A stretch of DNA of 64,000 bases from Peptococcaceae bacterium (GCA_017399005.1 JAFQEO010000004.1:62001-126000); one strand, 5' to 3'. Positions 17,515 through 27,023 are shown, numbered from the stretch's first letter. Notes: generated from the sequence alone by a model not told the origin. Numbers and translations: made by a program.

Positions 17515-18839
17515 TATTCTTGTGTCCTCCTTTTTTCAACGATAAGCCAGGTGCCGTCTTTGCGCACCACCTGTACCTCTTCGCCTTTTTCTATAAATTC
17601 CCCCGCGGTTACCACATCAATGCGTGTGCCGTCATCCAGTTCCACCGTGCCTGCAGGGCGCAGTGTGGTTGCCGCTGTGCCGTAACGGCCGATATAATCG
17701 GCATGTTCTTTGCGACCTGCAACATAACCCTCTTCTGTTGTAAGTCGTTCCCGCACAAGCAGACGGTCAAACACTTTGCTCTTACTGAACAGTTTCAGCA
17801 GAATCGGTGCTGCCACCACCATAATCAGCAGCACGATGGCCAGATATTTCAGTGCAGTGGCCATGTCCGGTGTGGTCAGGAAAATACTGCCCACAATACA
17901 GCCAATGCCGCCCACAGCAAAAATACCAAACCCCGGTATTAGAATTTCCAGAATGCATAAAATAATCCCTGCCAGGAAAAGCAGCAGGGCAAACCAGCTT
18001 GCCATACCTGCTATCATATGCCCTCCAAAATACAATGCTAAAAGTAAAATCCCGGCAACCGCCAGTATCCCGATTCCCGGTGCCAGCAGTTCAAACACCA
18101 GGCAGAGAATCCCTACAGAAAGCAGCACAGGTGCCACATTCGGGTGTGTGATAAATCTGGTGATTTTTTCAGCACCGTTCATTTCACTGTAAAACAGTTC
18201 CGCCTCATCGGCATTCAGCCAGCTCAGCAGTTCCTCCCGGCTATCCACAATCACATCGGCCATGCCTAGTTCCACAGCTTTCTGCGGTGTCAGTGTCAGC
18301 AGCTTGCCTTCCTCTACAATGCCCTCTATGGCAATATCCCGGTCTACAAACGCTTTTGCAATTTCCGGATTGCGGCCTTTATCTTCTGCAATGGCGGCAA
18401 ATTCCTCACGCCACGGCCCCAGATATTTTTCATCGGCCCGCTCACCGTTCACCAGCATCTCAGCATCACCAAGTGTACTGCCCGGCATCATGGCAATTTT
18501 ATCACAGCACATGGCAATATACGCCCCGGCCGATAACGCCTGATCTTTCACCAGCGCCACTGTTTCAATATCACAGCCGTATAAAATTCGTTTCATGTCC
18601 TGCGCCGCGTCTACACGACCGCCCGGTGTATCCAGCTCCAGAATCAGCAAATCAGCGCCTTTCTCCTCAGCCGTTGCAATGTTCCGTTCCAGATAGGACG
18701 ACAGCCCCAGTTCCACGGCATCATCCACGGTGATAATCATCACCTTCTGCGGTGCTTCATCGGCAAAAACCGCCGGTGCAAACCCCAGAAAGCAGAAACA
18801 CAGGAATACCAGTATCGCTATTTTCTTTTTCACATACAC
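17514..18839 (-). CDS. NfeD family membrane serine protease (long form)
   Basis: A 441-residue NfeD1b-type protein. A signal peptide (residues 1-26, cut near VFADEA) precedes a ClpP-like protease domain (30-220) with DTPGGRV and the catalytic-serine region [14 protein letters not shown] and GSTLGDAEM. About five membrane segments (225-370) follow, then an OB-fold NfeD domain (380-440, [19 protein letters not shown]). Long NfeD proteins cleave stomatin/flotillin-type partners, which agrees with floA immediately downstream. Confidence 0.92.
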   Translation of the reverse strand: MYVKKKIAILVFLCFCFLGFAPAVFADEAPQKVMIITVDDAVELGLSSYLERNIATAEEKGADLLILELDTPGGRVDAAQDMKRILYGCDIETVALVKDQALSAGAYIAMCCDKIAMMPGSTLGDAEMLVNGERADEKYLGPWREEFAAIAEDKGRNPEIAKAFVDRDIAIEGIVEEGKLLTLTPQKAVELGMADVIVDSREELLSWLNADEAELFYSEMNGAEKITRFITHPNVAPVLLSVGILCLVFELLAPGIGILAVAGILLLALYFGGHMIAGMASWFALLLFLAGIILCILEILIPGFGIFAVGGIGCIVGSIFLTTPDMATALKYLAIVLLIMVVAAPILLKLFSKSKVFDRLLVRERLTTEEGYVAGRKEHADYIGRYGTAATTLRPAGTVELDDGTRIDVVTAGEFIEKGEEVQVVRKDGTWLIVEKRRTQE

Positions 18840-18882
18840 ACCTCCTGCTTCTTATTATATCATAGTTCTATCATAGAAAATA

Positions 18883-20640
18883 TTAAGATATCTTCAAGAA
18901 TTGACATTTTGTGATAAATCGTTTCTGCGAGGCATCATACATCCAGCTGAAGGTTCCGCCGTAGCGGGCAGTCATGCGCTGAATCTGTGCCACCCCTTTG
19001 CCGTGCAGCTCCGCCTCTTCCTTCTGCGTTGCAAGCACACCGTTGTATACCTCCGGCGCCTGCTCGCAGCTGTTTTCCATACGAATAAGAATCGCCTGCC
19101 CGTTTTCTTCTGTTCCGGCTGTTCCTTCTGTGATATCCAGATACAGATAGGCATCCTCCCGGCTGCCGGAATGTTCAATGCCGTTATCCAGCAAATTGCC
19201 AAGCAAGGTACACAAATCATAGTCACTGATAAAATCCAGCAGTCCATCGGTGCAGTGAATCTCCACATCCATCCCCTGCCTCTGCGCCTGCTGCGCCTTC
19301 TGGTTCAGCAGAATATTCAGTATGGTGCGGCTGCTGTAGGTTTTCTGTACTGCCTGAGGCACCGCGGCTATCATCTGGTTCAGATAGGCCATGGCCTGAT
19401 TTGTCTCACCGCACTGCAAAAGCCCGGACAGACAGGCCAGATGATTGTTAAAGTCATGCCGGTAAACCCGGAAATTCTCCTCCAGTGCAGAAAGGTCTGC
19501 CAGCTGCTTTTTTATCATATCATTCAGCGGACAATCGTCCTGATGTTCTGCTCCATCTGGAGCCTTCAAAGCTTCATCCGGTTTTTCCGATGCCGGTTTA
19601 CGGAAATGATTGTAGCCCTTTTGCTCTATCGGCTGTTTCTGATCATCCTGTAACAGATATACCCCGCTTCCCGGCTCCGCAAACCCGACAATGGTCAGTT
19701 GCTTTCCTGTTTCCGCCTGATAGCGCCGGCAGATTTTATCCGCCTGTTCCGCCGCCATGGTACCCACAAGCTGATAGTCCTCACCGCCGGTCATGGCCCA
19801 TTGCAGACCATCCGCCCCCAGATATTCCGCCAGACGGGCACAGCTTTCATTTACCGGAACCTGTTCAGGCTTCAGCACGATGGAAATATTGCTCGCGGCT
19901 GCAATTTCACTGCACTCCGACACCAGCCCGTCACTGATATCGTTTAGCGCATGCAAAGCATCCCCGGCAAGCCGGTTTAATACAAGGATTTCCTCGCAGC
20001 AAGGCTCTGGCCTGCAGTGGCACTGCATCAGCTGTTCCCGGTGTTCTGCGGAAATATCCATTGTTTTATTCAATGTTTCATTCAATGGTTCATGCAGCGT
20101 TTCATCCAGCAGCAGTTCCAGCCCGGCACGGCTTCCGCCCAGAGAGCCGGTTACAAACACAGCATCGCCCGGTTCCGCATGGCTGCGCAGATGCAGATGC
20201 TGTTTTTCCACCAGCCCCAGCACCGTTACGTTGATAGCCAGCCGGTCTTTGCTGGATGTGGTATCGCCGCCGATAACATTTACACCGTACCTGCGGCAAA
20301 TCTCATCCACGCCCTGATAAAACCCCTGCCACTCCGCTACGGTGTAATCAGGCGGCAATGCAAGGGATAACAGAATATGAACCGGTTTCCCGCCCATTGC
20401 CGCCACATCGCTCAAATTCACAGCCACCGCTTTATAGCCCAGCTGCTGTGGCGTTATCCGGCTGCGGATAAAATGCACATCCTCGATTAGTAAATCACAG
20501 CTTAACACCTGATAATGCTTTTCATCAAAGGGCAGCACCGCGCAGTCATCGCCGCGGCCCAGAATTACCTGTTCCGGAGAATAAGCCGGGATATTTATTA
20601 AATCTATCAGTCCAAATTCGCCAAGCGATTGCAAATCCAC
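18883..20640 (-). CDS. Thiamine-monophosphate kinase (ThiL) fused to a GHKL histidine kinase domain
   Basis: One uninterrupted frame encodes two modules. Residues 1 to about 350 are ThiL, which phosphorylates thiamine phosphate to thiamine diphosphate (GRGDDCAVLPF, CDLLIEDVHF, VAVNLSDVAAMGG, VIGGDTTSSKD, NDISDGL). Residues about 375-585 form a cytosolic sensor-kinase core: H-box YRHDFNNHL with His395 followed by a helical SpoOB/AgrC-type dimer domain, N-box TLLGNLLDNGIEHS, and a G-box-like HGKGVAQIQRM. No membrane segment or sensor domain exists other than ThiL. The start is probably GTG at 20640 (VDLQSLGEFGLI), since AAGAAGGTGG precedes it; an ATG 17 codons upstream lacks a ribosome binding site. 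A Leu/Asn/Thr-rich insertion near residue 190 comes from short tandem duplications. ThiL is normally about 330 residues and unfused. Confidence 0.88.
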   Translation of the reverse strand: MDLQSLGEFGLIDLINIPAYSPEQVILGRGDDCAVLPFDEKHYQVLSCDLLIEDVHFIRSRITPQQLGYKAVAVNLSDVAAMGGKPVHILLSLALPPDYTVAEWQGFYQGVDEICRRYGVNVIGGDTTSSKDRLAINVTVLGLVEKQHLHLRSHAEPGDAVFVTGSLGGSRAGLELLLDETLHEPLNETLNKTMDISAEHREQLMQCHCRPEPCCEEILVLNRLAGDALHALNDISDGLVSECSEIAAASNISIVLKPEQVPVNESCARLAEYLGADGLQWAMTGGEDYQLVGTMAAEQADKICRRYQAETGKQLTIVGFAEPGSGVYLLQDDQKQPIEQKGYNHFRKPASEKPDEALKAPDGAEHQDDCPLNDMIKKQLADLSALEENFRVYRHDFNNHLACLSGLLQCGETNQAMAYLNQMIAAVPQAVQKTYSSRTILNILLNQKAQQAQRQGMDVEIHCTDGLLDFISDYDLCTLLGNLLDNGIEHSGSREDAYLYLDITEGTAGTEENGQAILIRMENSCEQAPEVYNGVLATQKEEAELHGKGVAQIQRMTARYGGTFSWMYDASQKRFITKCQFLKIS

Positions 20641-20718
20641 TGCCCCACCTTCTTTCCTGTTAACCGGCGGTTCTGCCTGCCGGTTAATCATTTCTGTTTT
20701 TACAGATTTACAGCTTCT

Positions 20719-21129
20719 CTATAAAGCAATCCGGTTTTCCCCGTTCTCAAAAGCTGTTATCATCCGTTCCAGCACATACTTCACCTTTTCTGCACTGGGG
20801 CCTCTGTTTTCCACGGCACCATCAACGCCAATCCATACACGGTTTTCCTCTTCGCCTTCCAGCCAGGTGGAGGCAAAGCCGTCCATCTGAGGCCTGTCCG
20901 CTAAACAGGAGGCTTCTGCCAGCGCCACATATTCCGTTACGCCGCTGTTGTAATAGGCCATCAGATATTTGCGAAAGGTCAGCGGCAGATGCTCCTGCTG
21001 CTGACGGCAGCTGTGCAGAATCTGTGCAAGCTGGCTTAACTGACGGTTATCCAGCACGGAGCCGTCCTGGCCTTCCTCGTCCTCCAGCTGAAAAGAACCC
21101 GATGTCTGTGTAATTTTATAAAACTCCAT
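20719..21129 (-). CDS. Uncharacterised protein after aroK
   Basis: I do not recognise this soluble, acidic protein of 136 residues (MEFYKITQTSGSFQLEDEE to ENGENRIAL). No membrane segment, signal or Cys motif is seen. The start at 21129 is chosen because GGGAG lies 10 nt upstream; it then overlaps the aroK end by 14 nt. An ATG 7 codons further up is possible. Probably cotranscribed with aroK, with the thiL fusion gene 78 nt downstream. Confidence 0.7.
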   Translation of the reverse strand: MEFYKITQTSGSFQLEDEEGQDGSVLDNRQLSQLAQILHSCRQQQEHLPLTFRKYLMAYYNSGVTEYVALAEASCLADRPQMDGFASTWLEGEEENRVWIGVDGAVENRGPSAEKVKYVLERMITAFENGENRIAL

Positions 21130-21640
21130 GCTGTTCACGCTCCCGGACATCGCAAATCATCTGTACAATCTCATCAAACGGTTTATTCGTTGTATCAATC
21201 ACAAGGTCAGCCACTCGCTCCCAGCATTCCGTATCCGCATAAAGCTGCTGCATCCTGCCTTTTTCTTTGCCGAAGCGCAGCAGCGGACGGTTCTGCTTGC
21301 GTGCCACTCGCTGCTGAATACTGTCTGCATTGGCTTTCAGGCATATCAGCATTCCCGACCGGCGTATAGCCTCCAGCCGTTCATCATACAGCTCCAGCGT
21401 GCCGCCGGTGGCAATCACACAGTTTTCTTTCTGCAACAGCTTGCACAGCACCAGTTCCTCCTCCGACTGAAAGCGGATTTTCCCGCACTTCCAGTACAGC
21501 GTCATCAGATCCAGCCCGGTTACTCTGGCCATCTCCTCATCGGTATCATAAAAATCCATATTCAGCTGCTGCGCCAGCCGCCGCCCCACAGAGCTTTTGC
21601 CGGTGCCCATAAAACCAACCAGAATTATATTGTTTGTCAT
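21116..21640 (-). CDS. aroK: Shikimate kinase
   Basis: A 174-residue P-loop kinase that makes shikimate 3-phosphate in aromatic amino-acid synthesis. It has Walker A GFMGTGKSS (residues 9-17), the shikimate-binding YDTDEEMARVTG, IATGGT (GG motif), and the lid arginine in QNRPLLRFG. The start at 21640 (MTNNIILVGF) has GGGAG 8 nt upstream. No other aro genes are nearby. Confidence 0.93.
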   Translation of the reverse strand: MTNNIILVGFMGTGKSSVGRRLAQQLNMDFYDTDEEMARVTGLDLMTLYWKCGKIRFQSEEELVLCKLLQKENCVIATGGTLELYDERLEAIRRSGMLICLKANADSIQQRVARKQNRPLLRFGKEKGRMQQLYADTECWERVADLVIDTTNKPFDEIVQMICDVREREQHGVL

Positions 21641-21674
21641 CCTATCCACTCCCAGCCAGATTGTATCCGATACG

Positions 21675-21713
21675 AAAAACAGACCAGCCCGCAATTACGG
21701 GTGATCTGTTTTT
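21675..21713 (-). terminator. Intrinsic terminator after the cupin gene
   Basis: AAAAACAGA (21675-21683) pairs with TCTGTTTTT (21705-21713), with a CCCG/CGGG inner helix, just after the cupin stop on the minus strand. Confidence 0.75.
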
Positions 21714-21724
21714 GTCATATTGAA

Positions 21725-22072
21725 TTATGCTTCTCCTCTGGTTGGCACAATGCAGATAAATTCCAGCGGCGCATCACCGGTATTGGTGAAACAGTGCTGT
21801 TCATTGGATGGTACATAAGCGCAGGTGCCCGCTTCAATCGGATGGTCCTCCCCGGCAATCATCAGGTTCCCGGTACCGGAAATTACATAGTTAATATGCG
21901 GCCAGTCATGGGCATGTTCCGGAGAACTGCCGCCAGGTTCCACTGTCATAATACGCATAACATGATCTTCCCAGCCCTGTGCAGGTCCTACCGCAACCTG
22001 TTTTACAGTGCCGGTAGCACCGCCCGGTGTCATATCAATTTTCGGCATATCTTTTACATTTCCTACAAACAT
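21725..22072 (-). CDS. Small cupin-domain protein
   Basis: A 115-residue single-domain cupin. Motif 1 is the PEHAHDWPHINYVISGTG stretch with metal-binding His residues and Glu; motif 2 is Ala/Tyr-Val-Pro with HCFTNTGDAPLEFICIVP. The start at 22072 (MFVGNVKDMPKI) has GAGGTG 8 nt upstream. Single-cupin proteins of this size are sugar- or metal-binding or small dioxygenase-like; no function can be assigned. It lies as a single gene between spo0A and aroK. Confidence 0.85.
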   Translation of the reverse strand: MFVGNVKDMPKIDMTPGGATGTVKQVAVGPAQGWEDHVMRIMTVEPGGSSPEHAHDWPHINYVISGTGNLMIAGEDHPIEAGTCAYVPSNEQHCFTNTGDAPLEFICIVPTRGEA

Positions 22073-22149
22073 GATTATCACCTCATTTAAATATTTGTTT
22101 TTATTATAACAATATTTCCTGAGAAGATAAACAAAAATCTGTTAATAGA

Positions 22150-22956
22150 TTAATAGTCCAGTCGGATTCTGTCGGACACCATCGCAATAAATTCGGCGTT
22201 GGTCGGTTTTCCCCGTTCAAAATTGATGGTATAGCCGAAATATTCGGTCATCAGGTCCACATTGCCCCGGTCCCATGCCAGTTCAATGGCATGGCGAATG
22301 GCCCGTTCCACGCGGCTCGGCGTTGTATTATATTTTTCGGCAATTTTCGGGTACAGATCTTTTGTGATAGCGGTAAGCAGCTGCTGGTCATTCAAAATCA
22401 TCAGAATGGCATCCCGCAGATACTGATACCCTTTTACATGAGCCGGAACACCCATATCATGCAAAAGCGCTGTCACTTCCACCTCCATTGGTTTCCGTTT
22501 GCGTACAGGATACGACACATGATATGCCGCTGCGGTATCTGCCAGCGCCAGATTGCCGTTCATGCCGCCGCACTCCATAACCATCGAAGGATACAGAACG
22601 CCCACATCTTTTACACGCTCATAGATTCCCTCCAGGTCAAAGGGTTTTATTAAATAATCAACGGCGCCTTTCATCATAGCACGCTGAATCATGCTCTCAT
22701 TCAGATAGGCGGTCAGCATAACTACTTTCGGGCGTAATGGCATAGCCTGTATACGGTCCAGAACGCCAAGCCCGTCCAGACGGGGCATAATCATATCCAG
22801 CAGCACAACATCGGGCCGGTTCTGTTCTATCAGTTCCAGACAGGTCCAGCCGTCTGCTGCAATGCCAACAAGCTCTACATCGTTTTTCTCTCTGAAAAAA
22901 TTCTCCAGTACACAGGTAAAGTGCTGGTTGTCGTCGGCCAGTAAAACTTTTAACAT
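22150..22956 (-). CDS. spo0A: Sporulation master regulator Spo0A
   Basis: A 268-residue response regulator. The receiver domain (1-120) has the acidic pocket ADDN and phospho-acceptor Asp54 in LLDMIMP, switch Thr in MLTAYL, and Lys in LIKPF. The C-terminal DNA-binding domain (about 150-268) has the highly conserved HDMGVPAHVKGYQYLRDAI, TPSRVERAIRHAIE and NAEFIAMVSDR segments. The ATG at 22956 is preceded by GAGGAG. This places the organism in a spore-forming lineage, though loss of sporulation is common in gut relatives. The upstream region has one TGTCGAT sequence (around 23032) resembling a 0A box. Confidence 0.97.
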   Translation of the reverse strand: MLKVLLADDNQHFTCVLENFFREKNDVELVGIAADGWTCLELIEQNRPDVVLLDMIMPRLDGLGVLDRIQAMPLRPKVVMLTAYLNESMIQRAMMKGAVDYLIKPFDLEGIYERVKDVGVLYPSMVMECGGMNGNLALADTAAAYHVSYPVRKRKPMEVEVTALLHDMGVPAHVKGYQYLRDAILMILNDQQLLTAITKDLYPKIAEKYNTTPSRVERAIRHAIELAWDRGNVDLMTEYFGYTINFERGKPTNAEFIAMVSDRIRLDY

Positions 22957-23168
22957 ATCATCGCTCTCCTCATTTGTTTCCAGTCGAAATCATTATTGGA
23001 AATTAAATTTAATTACTGGTAATGTTTTCCTTGTCGATATATTACCTGATTTTTACAGGAAATGCAAGAACTTTTTTCCTAAAATTCACAATTATTTTCC
23101 AACAGCTGTAAATTTAGAGAGAGGATGAAGGATATTGTCGGCAGCAAAACGAAATAAGGATGTAGCCG

Positions 23169-23951
23169 TCAGTAAATTACAAACGGCAGCGGGATACTGA
23201 TACCTACCGCCCGGTTTACCCCCCACAGCGTCAGCTGCTGCGGACGAACCCACGCCCCGGTATTGCCTACCTGATTCCAGACATATTCGGCCATTTCCGC
23301 CTGTCCCGGGGCAATTACCACCTCACGGGGAAGCGTGGTATCCACAATATTGTCAGAAAAACGGTATACTTCACGCCCGCTGGCATCGGAAATATAAAAA
23401 TCAAACAGTTCTTCCGACGGGTATCTCAGCACAATGGTGTCGTCTGAGATGTTCCGCTTGCGGAATGTGATACGAACCGCCTCGCCCTGGGTGTATCGGG
23501 CTTTGTTTGTTGTCAGAATATAACGGAAATCGCCGATTTCCTCCCAGGTATAGTTAAAACCATTCAGTTCAGGCTCGGTTCCGGGCGGATTGTAAACCGG
23601 TGTATCCGGGAAACTTGGTAATGTCTGCGGTGTATCGCCATCGCCCGGATAAGCCGGAATATCCGGAAAACTCGGCAAGGTTTGCGGTGTATCTGCCGGC
23701 GGAAAATACTGGTCAGGCAGACAGGTTACCCCGAGCGCACGCCATGTGGCATCGTCTACATTGCCGGTGCGGGACAGATTATTATTGCGCTGAAATGCCA
23801 GCACTGCATTTCTGGTCTGACTGCCGTACACACCGTCCACACGCACCGCATACCGGCGCTGGCGCAGCAGGTTCTGTACAAACGCCACAGCGGAGCCGCG
23901 GTTTCCCGGTTTCAGTACCGGGCATTTTCCAGAACAGTTACAATTGGTCAT
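23169..23951 (-). CDS. Peptidoglycan-binding domain plus BsuPI-type domain protein
   Basis: A 260-residue protein. The start at 23951 (MTNCNCSGKCPVLKPG) is favoured by AAAGGGGGT about 8 nt upstream. Order: a Cys-rich leader (C4, C6, C10), a PG_binding_1 domain (about 14-72, VAFVQNLLRQRRYAVRVDG and TRNAVLAFQRNN), a Pro-rich linker containing a repeat of TPQTLPSFPD, and a C-terminal beta-domain resembling BsuPI, the intracellular proteinase inhibitor (YTQGEAVRITFRKRNIS). There is no signal peptide. A lead to spore or envelope function comes only from the domain types and the nearby spo0A. Confidence 0.8.
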   Translation of the reverse strand: MTNCNCSGKCPVLKPGNRGSAVAFVQNLLRQRRYAVRVDGVYGSQTRNAVLAFQRNNNLSRTGNVDDATWRALGVTCLPDQYFPPADTPQTLPSFPDIPAYPGDGDTPQTLPSFPDTPVYNPPGTEPELNGFNYTWEEIGDFRYILTTNKARYTQGEAVRITFRKRNISDDTIVLRYPSEELFDFYISDASGREVYRFSDNIVDTTLPREVVIAPGQAEMAEYVWNQVGNTGAWVRPQQLTLWGVNRAVGISIPLPFVIY

Positions 23952-24089
23952 ACAGATGACCCCCTTTCTGTTTTCTCTGTAGTATATGTCAGGACGACTA
24001 CTTGTTGACACAAAATCTTTCATTGACTAACACTGCAGAATAGTATAAATTTATACATAAGAATGATGTAAATTAAGGAGGAGATTTTT

Positions 24090-26930
24090 TTGAAAAACCT
24101 ACTGGCTAAACTAGGCAAATTTGGCATTCTGATTGCTGTGCTGGTTGTGCTGGTTCTCTGCTCGCCGCAGATTGCCCATTTCGCCACCGATTATCTCTGG
24201 TTCGACGAAGTCGGCTACCAGTCCGTATTCCTCACCTTCACCTTTGCCAAATTCGCTGTCGGGTTTGTGGTATTTCTGCTGGTATTCCTGCTGTCTTACC
24301 TGACCCTGCACTTCACAACAAAATATGAACCAACCGTTCAGGTGGAAGACGACACCGTTGTGAATGTGCCGAATAAAAAAGGCGGAAAACGAATTCTGGC
24401 TCTGCTGCCGTCGCTGGTACTGGGCCTGATGGCCGGTTATCTGGCCGCAACTGTGCTCTGGCAGGACATTCTGCTGTTCCTGCAGCAGACAAAAGCCGGT
24501 GTTGTGGACCCTGTATTCGGCCGTGATATCAGTTTTTATTTCTTCAGCCTGTCGCTGTTTGAAACCGTGTACGCACTGGCCTTCCTGTTCCTGGCCGTGA
24601 TTTTCCTGTTTAACCTGCTGATGACACTCTATCTGCAGGGCTTCAGCAAACACTCGTTTAAACTGATGGGCAAACGCATTATTTATTTTGCCGTTGCTTT
24701 TGTACTGCTGCTGATTTTCGGCTTCCAGCTGCAGGCGGCAAATCTGCTGTATGCAGCGGACGGTGCCGTATTCGGTGCCGGTTACACCGACCTGCATGTT
24801 ACTCTGCCGATGTACCATATTGCCTCTGCAGCCTGTGTATTGACAGCCGTATGCCTGCTGGTGGCAATGAAGAAGAAAAGCGCAAAAATCGCAGCCATCG
24901 GTCCGATTGTGCTGGCAGCTGTTTTAGTAATCGGCGGTTTAGCAGCCACCGGTGTACAGAACTTTATTGTACAGCCGGCTGAAATTGCAAAAGAACAGCC
25001 ATACATCACCAACAATATTGAAATGACCAACAAAGCCTACGGGCTGGAAAATATCAAAGAGGTAGAGTTCAGCGGCAGCGGTACTCTGACTGCCACCGAT
25101 TTACAGGAAGAGATGGACACCATCAAAAATATCCGTTTAATCGACTACCGCCCTACCAGCACCGTATTCAACCAGCTGCAGAGTATGCGCCTGTACTACA
25201 AATTTGTAGACGTTGACATCGACCGTTACGATATTAACGGCAGTCAGCAGCAGGTGTACCTGTCGGCCCGCGAACTGGACCAGAGCAGCCTGGATGACAG
25301 CGCACAGACCTGGGTAAACAAATATCTGAAATACACACACGGCTACGGTGCCGTTGTATCTCCGGTAAACCAGGTAACCAGCCAGGGCCAGCCGGAAATG
25401 TGGGTGGAAAATATTCCTCCGGTCAGTGAAATTCCAGAGCTGGAAATCACCCGTCCGGAAATCTATTACGGCCAGCTGACCAACGATTATGTTATTGTAA
25501 ACACCAAAGAACCGGAATTTGACTATCCGGTGGGCGACAGCAATGCCCAGTCCCAGTACGAGGGCGATGCCGGTATCCCGATGAACTTTTTGAATAAAAC
25601 ACTGTTCTCTCTGGACCGCGCCAACTACAAAATTCTGTTCTCCAACCTGATTACCGGCGACAGCAAAATTCTGCTGAACCGTAATATTCTGGATCGTGTA
25701 GAAAAAATCGCTCCGTTCCTGACCTTTGACACCGACCCTTATCTGGTGGTGCACGAAGGCGGCCTGGTATGGGTGATTGATGCCTACACCGCCACCGACA
25801 AATATCCGTATGCGGCAAAAGTAACCAACCGGGAATCCATTTTCCATGGTCAGAACTATATCCGCAACTCGGTAAAAGTAACCGTGAACGCTTACAACGG
25901 CGACACCAATTTCTATATCGTAGATGAAACCGACCCGCTGGTACAGAGTTATGCAAAAGTGTTCCCTGGCCTGTTCAAAACAATGAATGAAATGCCGGAA
26001 AACCTGCAGAAGCATCTGAAATACTCCACTACCCTGTTTGAAGTACAGACTGAGATTTATCAGCAGTATCACATGAAAAATCCGACTGTTTTCTACAACA
26101 AGGAAGACGTATGGAGTATCGCCAACGAGATTTACGGCAGCGACACCCAGCAGATGGAACCGTACTATGTAAACATGCGCCTGCCTGGCTCTGATGAACT
26201 GGAATATCTGCTGATGCGTCCGTTCACTCCAACCCAGAAGCAGAACATGGTTGCATGGCTGGCTGCCCGCAACGACGACAGCCATTACGGTGAACTGGTA
26301 CTGTTCAAATTCCCGAAACAGACCACCATCTACGGCCCGATGCAAGTAGAAGCCCGTATCAGCAACGACTCGGAGATTTCCCAGAACCTGAACCTGTGGG
26401 ATCAGCAGGGGTCGTCGGTAATCCGCAGCAACCTGCTGGTGGTACCGATTAAAGACTCCATTCTGTATATTGAGCCAATCTATCTGACCATGAACAGTGA
26501 AAACAGTCTGCCGGAAGTGGTGCGTATCATCGTATCCTACAAAGACCAGATTGTCATGGAAAAAACGCTGGATGATGCATTAAGTAAACTGTTCGGCACC
26601 GACTTCCGCACCGAAGGCGTAACCGAATCCCGGCCGGATGACGAAACCGATTCGCCGTCCTCCAGCACCATCATGACCTACGATGAAGTGGTAGAACAGA
26701 TTAAGGCCGCTTACCAGAATGCGAAAACATCGGCACAGAACGGCAACTGGGCAGATTACGGCCGCTATCTGGATCAGCTGGAACAGGCAATCAGCCAGCT
26801 GGACAAAGCAGGCAGCAGCTCTTCTGATAACACAGATAACAACACCGATACCAATGCTGATGCCGACATTCAGAACAGCACAGAAAGCGCTACCGCAGAG
26901 GGATCCGCCGATGCTGACATGACCGTGTAG
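24090..26930 (+). CDS. UPF0182 family membrane protein
   Basis: A 946-residue protein. Residues 1-300 carry about seven membrane segments, including the signature TDYLWFDEVGYQSVFLTFTF near the start; the rest is a large domain probably outside the membrane. Family blocks seen are DYRPTSTVFNQLQSMRLYYKF and YVNMRLPGSDELEYLLMRPF. The C-terminus ends in a Ser/Asp/Asn/Thr-rich acidic tail. Function of the family is unknown. The start is TTG at 24090 with AAGGAGGAG at good spacing. It is a single gene with a TTGACT box upstream and a strong terminator. Confidence 0.92.
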   Translation: MKNLLAKLGKFGILIAVLVVLVLCSPQIAHFATDYLWFDEVGYQSVFLTFTFAKFAVGFVVFLLVFLLSYLTLHFTTKYEPTVQVEDDTVVNVPNKKGGKRILALLPSLVLGLMAGYLAATVLWQDILLFLQQTKAGVVDPVFGRDISFYFFSLSLFETVYALAFLFLAVIFLFNLLMTLYLQGFSKHSFKLMGKRIIYFAVAFVLLLIFGFQLQAANLLYAADGAVFGAGYTDLHVTLPMYHIASAACVLTAVCLLVAMKKKSAKIAAIGPIVLAAVLVIGGLAATGVQNFIVQPAEIAKEQPYITNNIEMTNKAYGLENIKEVEFSGSGTLTATDLQEEMDTIKNIRLIDYRPTSTVFNQLQSMRLYYKFVDVDIDRYDINGSQQQVYLSARELDQSSLDDSAQTWVNKYLKYTHGYGAVVSPVNQVTSQGQPEMWVENIPPVSEIPELEITRPEIYYGQLTNDYVIVNTKEPEFDYPVGDSNAQSQYEGDAGIPMNFLNKTLFSLDRANYKILFSNLITGDSKILLNRNILDRVEKIAPFLTFDTDPYLVVHEGGLVWVIDAYTATDKYPYAAKVTNRESIFHGQNYIRNSVKVTVNAYNGDTNFYIVDETDPLVQSYAKVFPGLFKTMNEMPENLQKHLKYSTTLFEVQTEIYQQYHMKNPTVFYNKEDVWSIANEIYGSDTQQMEPYYVNMRLPGSDELEYLLMRPFTPTQKQNMVAWLAARNDDSHYGELVLFKFPKQTTIYGPMQVEARISNDSEISQNLNLWDQQGSSVIRSNLLVVPIKDSILYIEPIYLTMNSENSLPEVVRIIVSYKDQIVMEKTLDDALSKLFGTDFRTEGVTESRPDDETDSPSSSTIMTYDEVVEQIKAAYQNAKTSAQNGNWADYGRYLDQLEQAISQLDKAGSSSSDNTDNNTDTNADADIQNSTESATAEGSADADMTV

Positions 26931-26983
26931 CAAAATCGAATATACGATACAAATGACACAAACAATACAAACGGTACAAAATA

Positions 26984-27023
26984 AAAAAACTGTATGCAGA
27001 GCCTTTCTGCATACAGTTTTTTT
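26984..27023. terminator. Bidirectional terminator
   Basis: AAAACTGTATGCAGA pairs perfectly with TCTGCATACAGTTTT around CCT, between the convergent UPF0182 and XRE genes. Confidence 0.88.

Noticed and set aside
18883-20640. ThiL fusion as an assembly frameshift of two genes
   Set aside because: The frame is continuous and no internal stop or second ribosome binding site separates the domains; the linker is a normal Pro/Glu-rich stretch. It still deserves checking in relatives.
25137-26345. Minus-strand frame of 402 codons opposite the UPF0182 gene
   Set aside because: Shadow caused by codon bias of a well-supported plus-strand gene.
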